From Streptomyces prunicolor NBRC 13075 (GTDB taxonomy: Bacteria > Actinomycetota > Actinomycetes > Streptomycetales > Streptomycetaceae), in NCBI RefSeq assembly GCF_000367365.1, contig NZ_BARF01000034.1:186001-250000 (forward strand): 64,000 bases of DNA, given 5' to 3'. The translations under genes were made by a program, and so were the position numbers. Of this stretch, positions 61,273 to 64,000 are shown piece by piece (position 1 is the stretch's first letter; each line of letters opens with the position of its first letter). Under the pieces are notes generated by a model that saw nothing but the letters and a program-made list of their open reading frames with translations, ran no database searches and was not told where the DNA came from.

Positions 61273-61815
61273 ATGCCCATCAACCGCACCGCGATGATCG
61301 ACTACATCGATGCCCGTATCGCGAAGACCGACGACCCGAAACACCTCGCACTGCTCAACATGCTGCGCGCGCACATGATGGGCGAGGTCAACGAGGACGT
61401 GGACGCGCTCCTCGCGACGATCTCCCCGGTGCGTCAGCAGTACCGCAGCTGGGGTTCCCCGGAGGACATGCAGCCGGCTTCGCGAGAAGCGATCCGGGCG
61501 TTCTACCTCGAGCGACAGGCCCTGGGCCAGCTGTACTTCCAGTTCGACATCGACCGGCTCACGGTCGCCGACGACATCATCGTCACCGACGGGGTGATGA
61601 CCTCGCTCTTCCCCGGCACGACGGTGGTGGGAATGGGCCTGCGGACCCCGCGGCCCGAGGCCGTCCACGAGGTGACGATCCGGACGATCATCTCCTGGCC
61701 GTTCGACGAGGCCGGTCTGATCGTCGGCGAGGAGAGCTACTCCGTGGTCACCGGCGCGCGCCCGCTGGCCGACGAGGAGATCCCCGCGGACTATCCCGCC
61801 GGACTGGTGGGCTGA
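61273..61815 (+). CDS. SnoaL/NTF2-like protein
   Basis: A 180-aa protein of the NTF2-like fold: N-terminal helices (IDYIDARIAKTDDPKHLALLNMLRAHMMGEVNEDVDALLATIS) followed by curved strands (YFQFDIDRLTVADDIIVTDGVMTSLFPG, VTIRTIISWPFDEAGLIVGEESYS). Related proteins act as small isomerases, hydratases or binding partners for hydrophobic substrates. A GGAG-type site precedes the ATG. It ends one base before the acyl-ligase gene, so it is coupled to it and likely serves the same pathway. Confidence 0.75.
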   Translation: MPINRTAMIDYIDARIAKTDDPKHLALLNMLRAHMMGEVNEDVDALLATISPVRQQYRSWGSPEDMQPASREAIRAFYLERQALGQLYFQFDIDRLTVADDIIVTDGVMTSLFPGTTVVGMGLRTPRPEAVHEVTIRTIISWPFDEAGLIVGEESYSVVTGARPLADEEIPADYPAGLVG

Positions 61816-61816
61816 C

Positions 61817-63352
61817 ATGCGCGCCCTGGATCCCGCGGACATGCTCGGTGTCGCCGCGGCACGGCACGGCGACCGCATCGCGCTCGTCTGCCGGGGCCGG
61901 ACCCTGACCTACGCCGCGCTCGACGCCACCGCGGGCCAGGTCGCGGCCGGTCTGACCGGGCAGGGCATCCGGCCCGGCGAGCGGGTGACCCTGTTCTCGG
62001 AGAACCGTTGGGAGTGGGTCGCCGCTCACCACGGCATCCTGCGGGCCGGCTGCGTGGTCAACCCGGTCAACGCGATGCTCACCGCACCCGAGTTGGCGGC
62101 CATCGTCGAGGACTGCGGCTCGGCGGCGCTCCTCGCCTCGGGACCCTGCACCGAGCGGATCGGCTCCACACTGCCGGACGCCGTCCGGCTCCGGGTGACC
62201 TTCGACGACTCCCCGGCAGCGGTCGTACGGTTCGCCGATCTGCTCGGCGACGGCCCGGCAGGCTGGGACTCCGCTTCCGCCCGGCCCCGGGACCTGTGCG
62301 GCATCTCCTACACCTCGGGCACGACCGGCCGTCCGAAGGGCGCCATGCAGGCCCGCGAGGCGCTCCTGCTGAACTGGGCCTACACCGCCGCGATGCACGG
62401 CCGGTCCGCCGCGGACGTCGTACTGACCGCACTGCCCCTGCCGCACGTCTACGGCAACTGCGCGGTCAACTCCGCTCTGCTGGCCGGAGCGACGGTCGTC
62501 CTTGAGCCGCGCTTCGACGCCACGCGCATGCTGGGACTGGTGGCCGAGCACGGCGTCACCATGATCGAGGGCGTGCCGGCCATGTACGCGATGCTGCTGG
62601 ACGCCCTCGCCACGACGGTCGCCGACTTCACGACGCTGACCCGCTGCACGGTCGGCGGCCAGACCATCTCCGACGCGGTCGTGGACGCATGGGAGAAGGC
62701 GACCGGCGCACCCCTGCTGGAGCTGTGGGGAATGACGGAACTCTCCGGCCTGGCGACGACGCACGCCGCGTACGCTCCGCCGGCCAGGGGCTCCATCGGG
62801 GTGGCCTTCCCCGGGACGGAGGTCCGGGTGGCCTCCCTCGACCAGGTCACCGCGGACGCGCCCGAGGGCGAGGACGGCGAGCTGATGGTCCGCGGTCCGC
62901 TGGTCACCCTCGGGTACCACGGCAACGAGACGGCGACCCGCGAGACCATCGAACCGGACGGCTGGCTGCACACCGGCGACATCGCGCACCGGCACGGCGC
63001 GCACTTCTACATCGTCGACCGGCTCAAGGACATGATCCTCACCGGCGGGTACAACATCTATCCGGCCGAGATCGAACGGGTCCTCGCCGGGCATCCGGAC
63101 GTCGCCCTGGTCGGAGTGGGCCGGGTGTCCGACCCCAGACTCGGCGAGGTCGCACACGCCTACGTCGTGCCGGCGCAGGGCCGGACTCCGGATCCGGAGT
63201 CCGGCCTCGCGTTCGCCCGCACCCAGCTGGCCCCGTACAAGATCCCGAAGGCGGTCCATGTCGTAGCGGCCCTGCCCACCACGTCGAGCGGCAAGATCAG
63301 ACGCCGTGACCTCGCACCGCCGGCCGGCACACCGGGGACCCCGATGGCGTGA
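61817..63352 (+). CDS. Class I adenylate-forming acyl/aryl-CoA ligase
   Basis: A 511-aa AMP-dependent ligase that would activate a carboxylic acid to its acyl-AMP and CoA thioester. Core motifs: P-loop-like ISYTSGTTGRPKGAM, LELWGMTELSG, GWLHTGDIAHRHGAHFYIVDRLKDMI and the catalytic Lys in TTSSGKIRRRDL. The overall plan resembles FadD/cyclohexanecarboxylate- or long-chain-fatty-acid-CoA ligases. It follows the SnoaL-like gene directly. Acid specificity cannot be predicted. Confidence 0.9.
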   Translation: MRALDPADMLGVAAARHGDRIALVCRGRTLTYAALDATAGQVAAGLTGQGIRPGERVTLFSENRWEWVAAHHGILRAGCVVNPVNAMLTAPELAAIVEDCGSAALLASGPCTERIGSTLPDAVRLRVTFDDSPAAVVRFADLLGDGPAGWDSASARPRDLCGISYTSGTTGRPKGAMQAREALLLNWAYTAAMHGRSAADVVLTALPLPHVYGNCAVNSALLAGATVVLEPRFDATRMLGLVAEHGVTMIEGVPAMYAMLLDALATTVADFTTLTRCTVGGQTISDAVVDAWEKATGAPLLELWGMTELSGLATTHAAYAPPARGSIGVAFPGTEVRVASLDQVTADAPEGEDGELMVRGPLVTLGYHGNETATRETIEPDGWLHTGDIAHRHGAHFYIVDRLKDMILTGGYNIYPAEIERVLAGHPDVALVGVGRVSDPRLGEVAHAYVVPAQGRTPDPESGLAFARTQLAPYKIPKAVHVVAALPTTSSGKIRRRDLAPPAGTPGTPMA

Positions 63353-63406
63353 CCACGCGACCCCCGTCGAACCCGGGAGCGGACAGGGCGTTCCGGCCTG
63401 CCCGGG

Positions 63407-63412
63407 TACCCT
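63407..63412 (+). promoter_or_regulatory. Possible -10 box for a leaderless tetR transcript
   Basis: TACCCT ends six bases before the GTG at 63419, the same spacing as the TAGCCT-GTG pair of the MFS gene at 46791, and no ribosome-binding site lies between. Confidence 0.35.
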
Positions 63413-63418
63413 TCCGGG

Positions 63419-64000
63419 GTGACGCAGCGCCCGGTGCCGGACGAACGGCGGCCCCCCAACCAGGGGCCGAAGGCTGCCGCCCGCAACCGTGCCGCTCTGG
63501 TCGCCGCCGCCCGGGAGGTCTACGCGGAACACGGCCTGGACGCCCCGTTGTTCGCGATCGCGCGTCGGGCCGGGGTGGGGCAGGGAGTTCTGTACCGGCA
63601 CTTTCCCGACCGGGCCGCCCTGTCCGCCGCGGTGCTGGAGGAGAACGTGTGCCAGGTGGAAGAGGCGGCCGCCGCGGACGGCGCCCGTCTCGCCGGTGTG
63701 CTGGGAGTACTGACCTGGCACATGGCGGAATCGGCGGCCTTCATCGGCCTCATGCACGCCGACGGGACAAGCAACGGCTCCGAGACCCGCCCGTACGCGT
63801 TGGCGCTGTCGGAGCGGGTCGAGCGGGCGCTGCGCGGGCACCTGCCGGCCGGTCATCGGCTGGAGACGGCGGACGACCTGATGCTCGCGGTCGCCATGGT
63901 CTCCGGTGCCGCCACCGGCCCCGGCCACGAGGAACGGGAACGCCGTGTGCTGGCGGCCTGGCGGCTGCTCGGTGTCGAGGTGGGACCGGTGCGGCCCTAC
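63419..64000 (+). CDS. TetR-family regulator (runs off the window)
   Basis: The first 194 residues of a TetR-type repressor are visible and the frame is still open at 64000. The N-terminal helix-turn-helix is AARNRAALVAAAREVYAEHGLDAPLFAIARRAGVGQGVLYRHFPDRAAL. The C-terminal ligand domain is helical (LAGVLGVLTWHMAESAAFIGLMHAD). It follows the exporter-ligase group in the same direction and is a plausible local repressor of it. No Shine-Dalgarno sequence precedes the GTG, so the message may be leaderless. Confidence 0.85.
   Translation, partial: MTQRPVPDERRPPNQGPKAAARNRAALVAAAREVYAEHGLDAPLFAIARRAGVGQGVLYRHFPDRAALSAAVLEENVCQVEEAAAADGARLAGVLGVLTWHMAESAAFIGLMHADGTSNGSETRPYALALSERVERALRGHLPAGHRLETADDLMLAVAMVSGAATGPGHEERERRVLAAWRLLGVEVGPVRPY

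Overview
The window is very GC-rich chromosomal DNA with strongly biased third codon positions, frequent GTG starts, GTGA/ATGA operon overlaps and many sugar/peptide ABC transporters, regulators, Ser/Thr kinases and exported proteins. It also carries DUF574-type methyltransferase plus DUF5753-type XRE genes, a DUF5990 gene and a familiar intergenic repeat (3438-3477). All of this points to Streptomyces or a very close relative.

Left part (1-26.1 kb) is mostly ordinary chromosome. It holds the end of a LysR regulator, a flotillin/NfeD-like pair, a ROK repressor, AlkB and an RlmG-type methyltransferase. A sugar-phosphate pair (SIS isomerase plus class II aldolase) faces its DeoR regulator. Next come a RibD-like reductase, a secreted phospholipase A2, a two-gene metal-type permease, PhzF, and a GntR regulator facing a peptide module (proline iminopeptidase, oligopeptide-binding lipoprotein, two permeases, two ATPases). 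DUF5990, an LCP cell-wall ligase, a GT87-like membrane glycosyltransferase, an XRE regulator and a short-chain dehydrogenase close this part.

Middle part (26.1-36.3 kb) holds a decayed hydrolase, a stand-alone proteasome/HslV-like hydrolase, a Ser/Thr kinase facing a 1220-residue HTH-STAND-TM-14xWD40 protein, a Tat-exported tannase-like esterase, and a xylose-binding lipoprotein without its ATPase and permease.

Accessory island (about 36.5-46.8 kb) is bounded by a direct duplication of the 5' part of one MFS gene: a broken copy on the left and the intact gene on the right. Inside are a tRNA 3'-half fragment with 15-bp repeats, a 5'-truncated AbiEii-like gene, and a tightly packed four-gene minus-strand operon. 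That operon encodes a DUF4365 PD-(D/E)xK nuclease, an unknown 361-aa protein, a winged-helix-like protein and a 1038-aa ATPase with two P-loops, the second HerA/FtsK-like. A 19-bp palindrome sits at its promoter. A Ser/Thr kinase with an external peptidoglycan-binding domain and a frameshifted second copy of the proteasome-like gene follow. The four-gene operon looks like an anti-phage/DNA-conflict system that I cannot match to a named one; it is the best candidate for something undescribed.

Right part (46.8-64 kb) holds the MFS gene, a methyltransferase/XRE pair and a complete deoxysugar (L-rhamnose/L-fucose type) import operon: binding protein, enolase-superfamily dehydratase, two permeases, ATPase, mutarotase, with a convergent GntR regulator. 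An IS110-associated deletion scar follows, made of a beheaded drug exporter, a perfect 30-bp inverted repeat, the left half of an IS110 element and a beheaded SDR. The window ends with an MFS exporter carrying a winged-helix tail, a SnoaL-like protein, an acyl-CoA/AMP ligase and a TetR regulator cut by the window edge.
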